Positions 25,301-33,633 of a stretch of DNA of 35,508 nt are shown piece by piece; the stretch's first letter is position 1, and each line of letters opens with the position of its first letter. Made by a program: the position numbers and the translations under genes. Source of the stretch: CALCMJ01 sp964475415 (GTDB taxonomy: Bacteria > Bacteroidota > Bacteroidia > Chitinophagales > Saprospiraceae); NCBI GenBank assembly GCA_964475415.1, contig CAYYWZ010000041.1, positions 1 to 35,508 of the forward strand, given 5' to 3'. Under the pieces are notes generated by a model that saw only the letters and a list, made by a program, of their open reading frames with translations, did not search any database and was not told where the DNA came from.

Positions 25301-26682
25301 CCTGGTGTTTCAGATTTTCCTAATAGCAGATAACCATCAGTTTTTAATGCGTACTTCATAGCGTTCATCGCTTTAGACTTATATCCTACATCTAGATATA
25401 TCAGCATATTACGACAACTTACAAAATCCATATTGTTGAAAGGAGGGTTAACAACTATGTTATGTTTAGAGAAAATAATTTTCCCTCTTATGTCTTGGTT
25501 TACTTTATAAGAATCATTGTGCTTTTGGAAATACCTCTCCAAATATTGTTCCTTTATTCCTTTAACCTCGATTTTGCTGTATATTCCTTTGGATGCTACA
25601 GAAAGCGCTACTTCATCTACATCTGTTGCATAAATTTTATAATGTAGATTTGCTTGTAGATTTCGTATGCATTCTTCGATAATTATAGCAAGAGAAAAGA
25701 CTTCCTCCCCTGTAGCGCAGGCTACAACCCATAGTTTAAGATCTTGTTTTTTTTCCAGCGCATTTTTTATCATTTCTGGAAAAATAATGTTGTGTAAAAA
25801 ATCGAATACTTTGGGATTTCGGAAAAAATTTGTCACGCTGATAAGATATTCCCTTGCGAGGGCTTTAGCTTCGACAGAATCATTATATATTAGATCAAGG
25901 TATTCTTCTATGGACTCACATTTTTGAATATTTAATCTCTTAGCTGTTCTTCTAAGGATAGTTGGCATTTTATAACCTGAAAAGTCTATAGTGGTATTTT
26001 GGTTGACTACATTAAGTATCTGATTTATGGAGTCCATTTCGTGGCTTAGGTCTGTGCCAGAAACTAAAAAGTTAAACTGAGGATTTTTTACATATTGAAC
26101 AATCTCACTTGCCATATCCTTAGGTGCGAGAATATAATCTGCAAGATTATGAGTTATTACAGATCTCGGCATTCCGTCGAAACTTGAGGTCTCAGGGCTC
26201 TGTGCTATTACAGAACCTCCTACCTCTTTTATTGCCTTAGCTCCTTTTGTACCATCAGAACCTGTTCCAGATAATATGACACCTATAGCAAGATGAGCCC
26301 TATCTTTTGCAAGGGACTCAAAAAATATGTCAATCGAGAAATTCATTTGATTACTAGAAGGTCGATCGATCAGTATAAGTTTGCCTTTTACAATTGTAAT
26401 GTTTTTACCTCTCGGGATTAGATAAATGTTATTCGGTTTTACTACGTCTTGATCATTTGCTTCAGCAACCTTCATCTTAGTTGTTTTTGACAACAATTCA
26501 GGCATCAGACTTTTATAGTCTGGAGCAAGATGTTGCACAACCACATAGGCTAATCCAGTATTATCAGGACAATACTCAAAAAACGATTTTAATGCTTTAA
26601 GTCCTCCAGCAGAGGTGCCTATTCCTATTATGTAAAAATAGTTTTGGGGTTTTGAGACAATTGCTACTTTATCTTTTTTCAT
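22312..26682 (-). CDS. CheB-CheR-PAS fusion protein with degenerate kinase C-terminus
   Basis: This 1456-aa cytosolic signalling protein has several modules. A CheB methylesterase domain (about 10-195) carries Ser24 in GTSAGG, His51 in VQHLAPDYKS and Asp143 in GTGSDGTKG. A CheR methyltransferase domain (about 210-480) contains FRNPKVFDFL and WVVACATGEEVFSLA. A coiled coil with repeated ATNEELLAANEEL spans about 655-735. Four PAS-like sensor domains follow. The last 250 residues align in layout to HisKA plus HATPase but lack key residues: the usual ASHDL is ISSDL, the N-box Asn is absent (LITEIIETLYLIVE) and no DxGxG or GxGxGL box is seen. No CheB receiver domain is present. It is divergent from a soluble kinase/regulator pair, a possible partner. 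Confidence 0.88.
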   Translation of the reverse strand: MKKDKVAIVSKPQNYFYIIGIGTSAGGLKALKSFFEYCPDNTGLAYVVVQHLAPDYKSLMPELLSKTTKMKVAEANDQDVVKPNNIYLIPRGKNITIVKGKLILIDRPSSNQMNFSIDIFFESLAKDRAHLAIGVILSGTGSDGTKGAKAIKEVGGSVIAQSPETSSFDGMPRSVITHNLADYILAPKDMASEIVQYVKNPQFNFLVSGTDLSHEMDSINQILNVVNQNTTIDFSGYKMPTILRRTAKRLNIQKCESIEEYLDLIYNDSVEAKALAREYLISVTNFFRNPKVFDFLHNIIFPEMIKNALEKKQDLKLWVVACATGEEVFSLAIIIEECIRNLQANLHYKIYATDVDEVALSVASKGIYSKIEVKGIKEQYLERYFQKHNDSYKVNQDIRGKIIFSKHNIVVNPPFNNMDFVSCRNMLIYLDVGYKSKAMNAMKYALKTDGYLLLGKSETPGVYDKSFRKINNTYRIYQNINNYSFSGKDLSNWIIDNGTTIRTTSKKKILSIEEMVTNKFQSTILDHYKSASVCVDENLTIIHALGKFKRYLTIPEDGFSNNLSRIISDDILIPIQSSVRIINKNKENKHEKEIRVKLDKRNILLKIQVEKLSDSEEVEGIYLITFLELSELQIIEGSHVENKSGAEEIGLLKDTLKETKENLQLTIEEIETSNEEMQATNEELLAANEELQSTNEELQSVNEELHTVNAELQSKNLLLLELNTDIENLFQNIQVGTLFLDKENRIRKYTNQIQKHYGFREEDIGRSIGLYSGTIMGSELIEIAEKVKETGKKSQSEIQHSDGTWFWVEVFPYIGIYKDTSGVTVNFINIDQLKRSTTELNRTYTFLNEFTNATPTLASILNLETKKIEYVTGDMQTFYGVSRDEILDNDFDIAELILEEDRKLLVKHIEQLKNQKTKNNVITKLRFRNQKTQVVQWMMLNSTVYQKNSKGKAIKSINVLQNITPLVQIENELSASEERYRLALSTQKVGLWECKDIGDGNTWWSEEYKNLLAYPESEYAKGYDHFLSIIDAKGYDTFIKELKISFESGKAFSTLLQLKVYEGSYRWYEVNCIAERNIETKKDRVICSVADVHEKVLYQKIIESKQKLLDNIYENTPAGFVILDEKAIIKDCSSGFVKMGKWNKSTDLINKSFVKLWHEKNREILEREYRRLGNFEIPFIVREKELLTSDNSSKICSIHIARIESISKTGKLENIFCAIISDLSKDVNSDKTIQKFKNQLALLYNNFSKNISSDLEDINSNIKAIEENINDTKLISELTSVSKSLKHFYSEIGGFYNNINEIESTDGLTQINLNKLFKKLNKSFSKDNISIEYDFLPGIIAVENQIIQLITEIIETLYLIVEQKPDMIVMVNSKKVENQWQINLETSYDKLYIDQKKIHNILNGLDIQSDYQDFRLKIKSILRLVKNQPSTIIVLDKASENNIGFGIHIKDQTIFN

Positions 26683-26724
26683 AAGCTTTTGAGAATTGGG
26701 GTCAAGTATATGGTACTAACATAT

Positions 26725-26754
26725 CAAATTAGCATTTAAAGTGTAATGAACAAA
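26725..26754 (-). promoter_or_regulatory. Candidate promoter of the CheB-CheR-PAS gene
   Basis: On the minus strand, TTTG (26754-26751) and TAATTTG (26731-26725) are 19 bases apart. The -7 box is one base short of TAnnTTTG. The predicted start is about 36 bases before the ATG at 26682. Confidence 0.4.
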
Positions 26755-26859
26755 GGAAAAATTCGTATTTCTTTTAAATAATTAGCACATATTTATATTT
26801 TTAAGCGTGTTAAATATTTACTTTTAGAATATACTAATCCTAACCTCAAAATTTAATTC

Positions 26860-27837
26860 GTGCTTGATTTAGCTGACAACACTTCAGATGAACAGTTTCT
26901 TATGAATCTACTTCCTATAGGGATAGTAAAAACGAACCTAAGATGTGAGATAATACACATCAATAATGAAGCATCAGAACAATTAGCAATAAACCAAAAG
27001 CCATCAGATCTTCTAGGTAATAGACTTACAGATCTAGTCGACAATGTACAGTTACTGAATAAATTATGGTCATTTACACAAGAAAGCTGGACCAATACCG
27101 AAATAGAAAACATCAAAATCGATAACAAAAATCTGAAAATAACAGGTCAAGTCCATGGAGAATATTATTACCTTATGATCCAGGATAATACTCAGACTAG
27201 TATCGCCCTTGACAGTGCTACTCAATCTCTCCTTACCGGACAAGAAAATGAAAAAAGAAGAATCGCAAGAGAAATACATGATAGTATCGGTCAGGCATTA
27301 TCAACTGTAAAGTTACATTTAGATTTTGCAGAAAGCAAAACCAAAGAAATATCAAACAAAAGGGATCTTTCTAGAATAAGTGGAATGATCTCAGAAATTG
27401 CTTCCGATCTCAGAACATTATCACACGATCTCATGCCGAGTAGCCTGATCGATTTCGGAATTACAACTGCGATACATAATCTTATAAAAAGAGTAAACCA
27501 AACTAACGCAGTCTATATATTTTTTAAACATAATATCGATGACTCTAAAGTAAATCAAAATTACGAACTCAATATTTACAGAATAGTACAAGAACTTATC
27601 AACAATGCCATAAAACATTCTGATTGTGATGAGATTAGCATTTCTTTACTTCTAGAAAATGATAATATAAAACTCATTGTCGAAGATAATGGGATAGGTT
27701 CTTCTGATGCTAACATTAATAATGGAATAGGTCTATTCAATATAAAAAATAGGTTATCTTCTATCAATGGCGAACTGGCAATAAGTACCGGACAAGATTT
27801 AGGATTTAAAGTACTTATAAATATCCCCTACAAATGA
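26860..27837 (+). CDS. Soluble PAS histidine kinase (HisKA_3/NarX-type core)
   Basis: A 325-aa kinase without membrane segments. An N-terminal PAS-like domain (about 12-110, LLPIGIVKTNLRCEIIHINN) leads to a HisKA_3 dimerisation helix with phospho-acceptor His140 in RRIAREIHDSIGQALS. The HATPase domain has an N-box (IVQELINNAIKHS) and G-boxes (VEDNGIG, NNGIGLFNIKNRL). It autophosphorylates and should pass the phosphate to the LuxR-type regulator whose ATG overlaps its stop by 4 bases. The start is GTG at 26860, since a TAA lies two codons upstream; an ATG at 26902 is the alternative and would trim the PAS edge. The stimulus is unknown. Confidence 0.9.
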   Translation: MLDLADNTSDEQFLMNLLPIGIVKTNLRCEIIHINNEASEQLAINQKPSDLLGNRLTDLVDNVQLLNKLWSFTQESWTNTEIENIKIDNKNLKITGQVHGEYYYLMIQDNTQTSIALDSATQSLLTGQENEKRRIAREIHDSIGQALSTVKLHLDFAESKTKEISNKRDLSRISGMISEIASDLRTLSHDLMPSSLIDFGITTAIHNLIKRVNQTNAVYIFFKHNIDDSKVNQNYELNIYRIVQELINNAIKHSDCDEISISLLLENDNIKLIVEDNGIGSSDANINNGIGLFNIKNRLSSINGELAISTGQDLGFKVLINIPYK

Positions 27838-28481
27838 TTAAAATTGCTATAGTTGACGATCATCAAATGTTCAGAGATGGTATATCTCATGTACTAAATT
27901 CGAGTTATGGATATAAGGTAATATGGCTGGCAGATAGCAGAGCAACAACCCTAGAAAAACTAAAAAACGCTATACCTGATATCCTACTCATGGATATCTC
28001 TCTAGGAGAGGATAACGGCATTCTTCTTACAGGAGAAATTTTATCTCTATACCCCTCTATAAAAGTACTCGGTCTTTCTATGCATCATGAAGATGAGTAT
28101 ATTCTTAATCTATTAGAACTTGGCGCTAAAGGATATTTACTAAAAGATGCAGGAATCAATGAACTCAAAAAAGCTGTTGAAAAAATAAAAAATGGTGAAT
28201 ATTTTTTCAAACAAGGAATCCTCAATTCTCTAATTCACAGAATTAATAAACCTAAAGAGGAACAGGAAAAATCGAAAAAATTAAATATACTTACCAAAAG
28301 AGAAATCGAAGTGCTAAAATTAGTTGCTGATGAACTCACTAATCAGGAAATTTCTCAAAAGTTATATATAAGCACACGTACAGTAGAAACACATAGACGA
28401 AATATTCTAAATAAATTAGACCTCAAAAACAGTGTAGGACTCGTTAAATACGCAATACAAAACGGTTACACTTCTTCCTAA
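27834..28481 (+). CDS. NarL/LuxR-family response regulator
   Basis: A 215-aa regulator with a receiver domain (acidic pair Asp8/Asp9, phosphorylated Asp54 in LLMDISLGED, switch Ser82, Lys104 in YLLKDAG). A C-terminal LuxR helix-turn-helix (LTKREIEVLKLVADELTNQE, then STRTVETHRRNIL) follows. It is translationally coupled to the upstream kinase through an ATGA overlap, so that kinase is its cognate. It is the only response regulator in the window and could also receive input from the two TPR kinases further right; that is inference. Confidence 0.93.
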   Translation: MIKIAIVDDHQMFRDGISHVLNSSYGYKVIWLADSRATTLEKLKNAIPDILLMDISLGEDNGILLTGEILSLYPSIKVLGLSMHHEDEYILNLLELGAKGYLLKDAGINELKKAVEKIKNGEYFFKQGILNSLIHRINKPKEEQEKSKKLNILTKREIEVLKLVADELTNQEISQKLYISTRTVETHRRNILNKLDLKNSVGLVKYAIQNGYTSS

Positions 28482-28706
28482 AAAACATTACAGATAAGCT
28501 CTAAATATTTTATCCCGATAGCCGATAAAAAGTTCGTATTAGATTATTGTTAAGGGTCAGTAAAATAATTATTGAATAAATATAACTACTCAGGTATCCT
28601 CAAAAAATTTGGGGACAAACTGCTTTTTTAGCTCTGCTTGCTATAAACTGCTAAAGGTCTTCAGTTATTTATTTAGGGGGCTAGAAGGTAATTTATAGTG
28701 TAGCTA
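28482..28706. other. Intergenic region between regulator and TPR-kinase relic
   Basis: Two small hairpin-like pairings occur (near 28510-28530, and CCTCAAA-AAA-TTTGGGG near 28600). Neither has a proper T-run, so no terminator is called. No ORF is supported. Confidence 0.3.
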
Positions 28707-28826
28707 GAATAATATATTCGATCGTTTTTTCTGAATCATGTTCAACAACCAGATAGTAAGTACCTATATTGCCATAGCTTTGGTTCAGTTGTATAGTGTC
28801 GTTAAGTGTAGTTCGAATTTAGAGTT
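28707..28826 (-). pseudogene. Relic of a third TPR histidine kinase
   Basis: The minus strand reads RTTLNDTIQLNQSYGNIGTY then YLVVEHDSEKTIEYI. This matches the intact neighbour's RTVLKDTAELAKSYGNIGTY...YLAVEDDLEKTIEYI (DNA about 30425-30530), with a one-base frameshift just before it. Similarity begins directly after the neighbour's stop codon and is lost after about 120 bases. The piece corresponds to one TPR segment from the middle of the sensor domain, with no kinase part left. Confidence 0.8.
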
Positions 28827-31064
28827 TTAAACTAAGGGCATTTTTAAATTAACTTTAAATCCATCATCATGATTAAAACTTAATACTCCACCAATTTCTA
28901 TTGCTCGTCTCTTCATACTTTTCGTACCGACGCCTGATTTCTTTATACGTTCGACAGCACCATTATTATGTATATCGAGAACAAAGTTATTTTGCTTAAA
29001 TCCAATTCCTATTTTTACATGATCTCCTTTAGAATGTTTTAAGATATTAGTGATTGCCTCTTTAAATATCAGATAGATATTCTGTCTATGCTCTGGCAAA
29101 ATATTTTGATCCTTCTTCCAATTATATTTTTCAATATCTAATTCAAAATTCTTTAAGCTTAAGTTTTCCTCTGCATAATCTACTATACGATCCAATAAAT
29201 TTTCATACTTGTCTTTACTTGAATCTATAGCCCATACAGTATCTCGCATATTTTGGACTGCCTGCCTACTTTTAATTACAATATCATCGAAAGTACTTTT
29301 CTTATCAGGACTTACTTGCATTGCTGCTAACTCTGTCTGCATAGCTAAGCTATTCAACATAGAACTTACATCATCGTGCAGATTCCTCGAGAGTCTTGTT
29401 CTGAATTTTTGATTCTCTTCGAGTTGATTTTCTCTTTGACGTATTTTTGTAAATCGTCTGAAGAGATAGAACAACAATCCAAAGAATAATATAGTACCTC
29501 CTAAAGCATAACTAAAAACAGTATTTCTAAAAGAAGCAATTTTGTTCTTCGCTTCTAGAGCAATAATTTCTTTTTCCTTCTCACTTGTTTTTAGTTTCTC
29601 CGCATACTCATTAGCAACTTCTATATTTCTATTGACGATAAAGGAATCTTGTAGGGCAACTAGCTTAGACTGATACACCGACTGTTGTTTGTAATTTTTT
29701 CTAGCCTTAAACAAATTAGTATAATTTTTATAAAGTCTTTTTTTTGAAATATACGATTCCTCTGTTTCTAATGTTTCTTCATATTGACCTAGTATATTCT
29801 CTACATTGTTCAAGTCAGGTCCAGTCATGCTGGTATTTTCACTCTTTTCAAACCATACTAAATATAATTCTGTCAATGATAGCAAACTTGGTTTGATGGA
29901 AGATTCATAACCTGATTCTTGCAATAAATCTAGACCGTCAAGTAGATAAGATTCTGCTAATTCAAATTTTTCTTGTTTAGAAAACACCTCTCCTAAACCT
30001 ACCTTAGCATTCGCTTCTCCAACAGAATGATTCATTCTCTTCGATAGATCTAAGCTTTGGTTATAGTAATATGCTGAAGAATCTAAGTCATGATCAAAAT
30101 GTTCTATTGCTAACGATTCATAAATAGCTAATAATGGTAAATCACTTGAAATAGCAAGTGCTTGAGACTTACCTTGGTAATAATAATTTAAAGCATCTTG
30201 ATGTCTGCCTAAATTTGAATGTATATCTCCTAAGATATCATTAACTTGAATGATCCCATTTAGATCTCCGGTCTTATTTTTCAGCTCCAAGCTTTTTTGC
30301 CCATATTCAATGGCCTCATCATAACTAGCCATATCGGAATAAACCAACGCTAGTATATAATAACCTACGGAAAGACTACCTTCATTTCCGATAGATAGAA
30401 AGCATTCATTACTGGCCGAAATATATTCTATCGTTTTTTCTAAATCATCTTCAACAGCAAGATAGTAAGTACCTATATTTCCGTAACTTTTAGCCAATTC
30501 TGCCGTGTCTTTAAGTACCGTCCGGATATCTAGAGCTTTACGAAAATAATACAGCATACTATCTGATGAACTAGCACTGGCATAACTATCATAGGCTCCT
30601 GCTAATCTCACTGAATCATTTATGACTTCTAAAATTTTAATATTTTTCAAGTTATAAAAGACTAAAGAATCTCTGTTACCTATTCCCTGGTAATATCTGC
30701 AGCATCCTTTGTAATAATCTGATTTAAATACGGAATCTTCTAATTTATCAGCAATAGCTCCACCCTTCATTAGATATTCCTTTATAGCTTCTTGGTCCAT
30801 CACCAAGAGCATAAAATAAGGCATTTTATTATATATTTTCAACTTATATAGTGGATCATCGAATTCCTCCTCCGCCATTTTGAGAGCAGCTCGACATAAA
30901 GCTAAGCCGGTCTCTGGATCAGCTCTATTTTTTCTTAATTGAGATATGCTGTCTATTAGTTTATTAAATTCTTTTATTTTGGTAGAGTCTACATCGACCT
31001 GTGCATAACTAAGGTGTATAGAAGTGAAAAGAAATAATAGGACGAGTTTTAAATGAGTTTTCAT
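28827..31064 (-). CDS. TPR sensor histidine kinase, paralog A
   Basis: A secreted-sensor kinase of the TPR type common in Bacteroidetes. The start at ATG 31064 (MKTHLKLVLLFLFTSIHLSY) gives a signal peptide; a longer frame to 31094 adds ten residues before it and is less likely. Periplasmic TPR repeats fill about residues 30-440 (YGNIGTYYLAVEDD, LNYYYQGKSQAL and others). One transmembrane helix (YALGGTILFFGLLFYLF) is followed by a HisKA_3 core with acceptor His563 in LSRNLHDDVSSMLN. The HATPase has the N-box EAITNILKHSKG and a relaxed G1 box (HNNGAV). Its C-terminal half is nearly identical to the adjacent paralog. No regulator gene is adjacent. Confidence 0.9.
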   Translation of the reverse strand: MKTHLKLVLLFLFTSIHLSYAQVDVDSTKIKEFNKLIDSISQLRKNRADPETGLALCRAALKMAEEEFDDPLYKLKIYNKMPYFMLLVMDQEAIKEYLMKGGAIADKLEDSVFKSDYYKGCCRYYQGIGNRDSLVFYNLKNIKILEVINDSVRLAGAYDSYASASSSDSMLYYFRKALDIRTVLKDTAELAKSYGNIGTYYLAVEDDLEKTIEYISASNECFLSIGNEGSLSVGYYILALVYSDMASYDEAIEYGQKSLELKNKTGDLNGIIQVNDILGDIHSNLGRHQDALNYYYQGKSQALAISSDLPLLAIYESLAIEHFDHDLDSSAYYYNQSLDLSKRMNHSVGEANAKVGLGEVFSKQEKFELAESYLLDGLDLLQESGYESSIKPSLLSLTELYLVWFEKSENTSMTGPDLNNVENILGQYEETLETEESYISKKRLYKNYTNLFKARKNYKQQSVYQSKLVALQDSFIVNRNIEVANEYAEKLKTSEKEKEIIALEAKNKIASFRNTVFSYALGGTILFFGLLFYLFRRFTKIRQRENQLEENQKFRTRLSRNLHDDVSSMLNSLAMQTELAAMQVSPDKKSTFDDIVIKSRQAVQNMRDTVWAIDSSKDKYENLLDRIVDYAEENLSLKNFELDIEKYNWKKDQNILPEHRQNIYLIFKEAITNILKHSKGDHVKIGIGFKQNNFVLDIHNNGAVERIKKSGVGTKSMKRRAIEIGGVLSFNHDDGFKVNLKMPLV

Positions 31065-31165
31065 GGTCTGGCTTTTTACCCTTTGTGGTGTCAAGGATTG
31101 AATAAAAATTATGTAGATAATTACATGTCATATTGTTTTTATTATTGCTATAAGATATACAGCAT

Positions 31166-33415
31166 CTATACCAATGGCATTTTCAAACTAACTTTAAAAC
31201 CATCATCATGAGCAAAACTTATTTCTCCACCTATTTCATTTGCTCGCTTTATCATACTTTCTGTTCCTACACCAGATTTTTTTAGTCTATCTACCTCACC
31301 GTTATTTTCTACATCCAAGACAAAATTATTTTGCTTAAATCCAATTCCTATTTTCACGAGATCTCCTTTAGAGTGTTTTAAGATATTAGTGATTGCCTCT
31401 TTAAATACCAGATAGATATTCTGCCTATGCTCTGGCAAAATATTTACATCTTTCTTCCAATTATATTTTTCTATATCTATTTTGAAATTTTTTAGATTCA
31501 AATTATCCTCTGCATAATCGACAATACGGTCTAGCAAATTTTCATATTTATCCTTACTAGAATCGATCGCCCATACGGTATCCCGCATATTCTGAACAGC
31601 TTGTCTACTTTTAATGACTATATCATCGAAGGTACTTTTCTTATCAGGGCTTACTTCCATCGCTGCTAATTCTGTCTGCATCGCTAAGCTATTCAACATA
31701 GAGCTTACATCGTCGTGCAGATTCCTAGATAATCTAGTTCTAAATTTTTGATTTTCTTGGAGTTGATTTTCTTTCTGACGTACCTTAGTAAATCGTCTAA
31801 AGAGATAGAACAATAATCCAAAAAATAATATAGTGCCTCCTAGGGCATAACTAAAAACACTATTTCTAAAAGAGGCAATTTTGTTCTCCGCTTCGAGAGC
31901 AATGATCTCTTTTTCTTTTTCACTTGTTTTTAGCTTTTCTGCATACTCATTGGCAACTTCTATGTTTCTATTTACGATAAATGAATCTTGTAAGGCCACT
32001 AATTTTGATTGATACTTTACCTGATTAGCATAATCTTTCTTAGCCTCATATAGTTTACTGTAATTCTGGTACAATTGCATTCTAGAAGTATAAGGATCGT
32101 CTCCTGTAATTGTGGACTCGAATTTTTCTAATATGTTTTCAACATTCTGAAGTAGAGGTCCTTTTGTATTATCTCCTTTACTTTTATCGAACCATTCTAG
32201 ATACATTTCTGTCAGGACTAACAAACCTGGCTTCAGATCTAGCAGATTAGAATTATCTTCCAGTTGCCTTAGTCCATCTAGTATGTAATTCTCCGCTAAT
32301 TCATATTTGTTCTGTTTAGCGTAGAGAGATCCTAGGTTTATCTTGACGGTTCCTTCCGTCTGATCGTGGTCGATTTCTTTAGCAAGTTTTAGATTTTTCA
32401 AAAAGTAGTATTCTGCTGAGTCTTGCTGAATTTCCAAATAATATTCTCCTAAAGAAGTATAGACATGTACTAGGTTAGTATTCATATTTCTAGACTCCGC
32501 TAAGGTTCTCGCTTGATGATAATAATTAAGCGCATCAGTATCTCTATTCATTTTGACATGGTAATCTCCTATTTGCTTAAGCGCCGACACGGCCCCATTA
32601 TCATCTCCATTATTTCTTCTTATTTCAAGGTTAAGTAGACCATACTTTATAGCATTTTCATAATCAGCTCTTAGTTTATAAATCCTAGAAATATTATAAT
32701 ATCCAGTGGCAACATATAGCGGTTTTCCCATCCTGGTGAAAATTTCATTGCTAGATTCAAATCTCTCCATAGATCGCACAAAATCGTTTTTCTTGTTTAA
32801 ATAAACAGTTCCTATATTACCATGCGCAATAGCCATACGTGTACTATCTCTGTAACCTATTGCAAGTTCTAAGCTTTCTTCTAAATAATGAATCATAGTA
32901 TCAGGATCACTCGCCACTGAAAAAGCGTAATTAGTCAGAGCCGCTATTACCCCTGTTGTATCCTTGCTTATTCTTTTGACCTCTAGTGATTTTTTAGCAT
33001 AGTAAGCGGCAGAGTCCAGCGGGCCTACCTCCTTGTAGTACTGACTGCGGTAGTGATAATACGAACCCTTCCTACCCATTGCTTTTGTCTGCTTAGCTAA
33101 TTGCAAACCTATCGTGAGAAACTTATCTTTCAGTTTTTGATCATCCGTGTAGCTTATGCTACCACCAAGTCTATTATAAACCATTAGTGTTTCATCAGGA
33201 TTGCCTTGTTTTTCTGCCATAGCTAAAGCTTCTTTACATAACAGCAAAGCACGTTGCATATCTTGACCTTTGTATTGTATCCTGTAGATACTATCTACCA
33301 TTTTACGAACCTCACTTTTTACTGCAGGCTTATCTTGGGCTTGCGAAACATTGAAGTTAAAAAACAGAATTACAAAAAGTAATAGATACTGCAGAATTGG
33401 GATTCGGAATTCCAT
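31166..33415 (-). CDS. TPR sensor histidine kinase, paralog B
   Basis: The 749-aa tandem paralog of the gene at 28827-31064, transcribed first. It has a signal peptide (MEFRIPILQYLLLFVILFFN), TPR repeats to about residue 450, one transmembrane helix, HisKA_3 with His567 in LSRNLHDDVSSML, and an HATPase with EAITNILKHSKG and ENNGEV. From QSKLVALQDS to IVDYAE (168 residues, spanning end of sensor, membrane helix and dimerisation core) it differs from paralog A at only six positions, while the N-terminal TPR regions have diverged visibly. The genes are about 100 bases apart, on the same strand and possibly co-transcribed. They may form heterodimers, given their matching dimerisation domains. Confidence 0.9.
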   Translation of the reverse strand: MEFRIPILQYLLLFVILFFNFNVSQAQDKPAVKSEVRKMVDSIYRIQYKGQDMQRALLLCKEALAMAEKQGNPDETLMVYNRLGGSISYTDDQKLKDKFLTIGLQLAKQTKAMGRKGSYYHYRSQYYKEVGPLDSAAYYAKKSLEVKRISKDTTGVIAALTNYAFSVASDPDTMIHYLEESLELAIGYRDSTRMAIAHGNIGTVYLNKKNDFVRSMERFESSNEIFTRMGKPLYVATGYYNISRIYKLRADYENAIKYGLLNLEIRRNNGDDNGAVSALKQIGDYHVKMNRDTDALNYYHQARTLAESRNMNTNLVHVYTSLGEYYLEIQQDSAEYYFLKNLKLAKEIDHDQTEGTVKINLGSLYAKQNKYELAENYILDGLRQLEDNSNLLDLKPGLLVLTEMYLEWFDKSKGDNTKGPLLQNVENILEKFESTITGDDPYTSRMQLYQNYSKLYEAKKDYANQVKYQSKLVALQDSFIVNRNIEVANEYAEKLKTSEKEKEIIALEAENKIASFRNSVFSYALGGTILFFGLLFYLFRRFTKVRQKENQLQENQKFRTRLSRNLHDDVSSMLNSLAMQTELAAMEVSPDKKSTFDDIVIKSRQAVQNMRDTVWAIDSSKDKYENLLDRIVDYAEDNLNLKNFKIDIEKYNWKKDVNILPEHRQNIYLVFKEAITNILKHSKGDLVKIGIGFKQNNFVLDVENNGEVDRLKKSGVGTESMIKRANEIGGEISFAHDDGFKVSLKMPLV

Positions 33416-33633
33416 CAGTTAGTTGTTTTAGGTTGCATTTAAGTTAGTAAATTTATATTTAATTCCTGATGACATTTTACAACTTTAACACCTTTTTTAG
33501 AACATGGAATATTTATTTTAAATTGGGAATTCAATTAGGTTTTATTTATTTTTTACATTGAGCAGAGTTAAAAAAAACAATATCGACTAAGAAACCTGCT
33601 GTTGATTTTTATTAGAGTTACTTAACTTTTCGA

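Noticed and set aside
28500..28620. Terminator after the response regulator
   Set aside because: The hairpins seen are short and lack a T-run.
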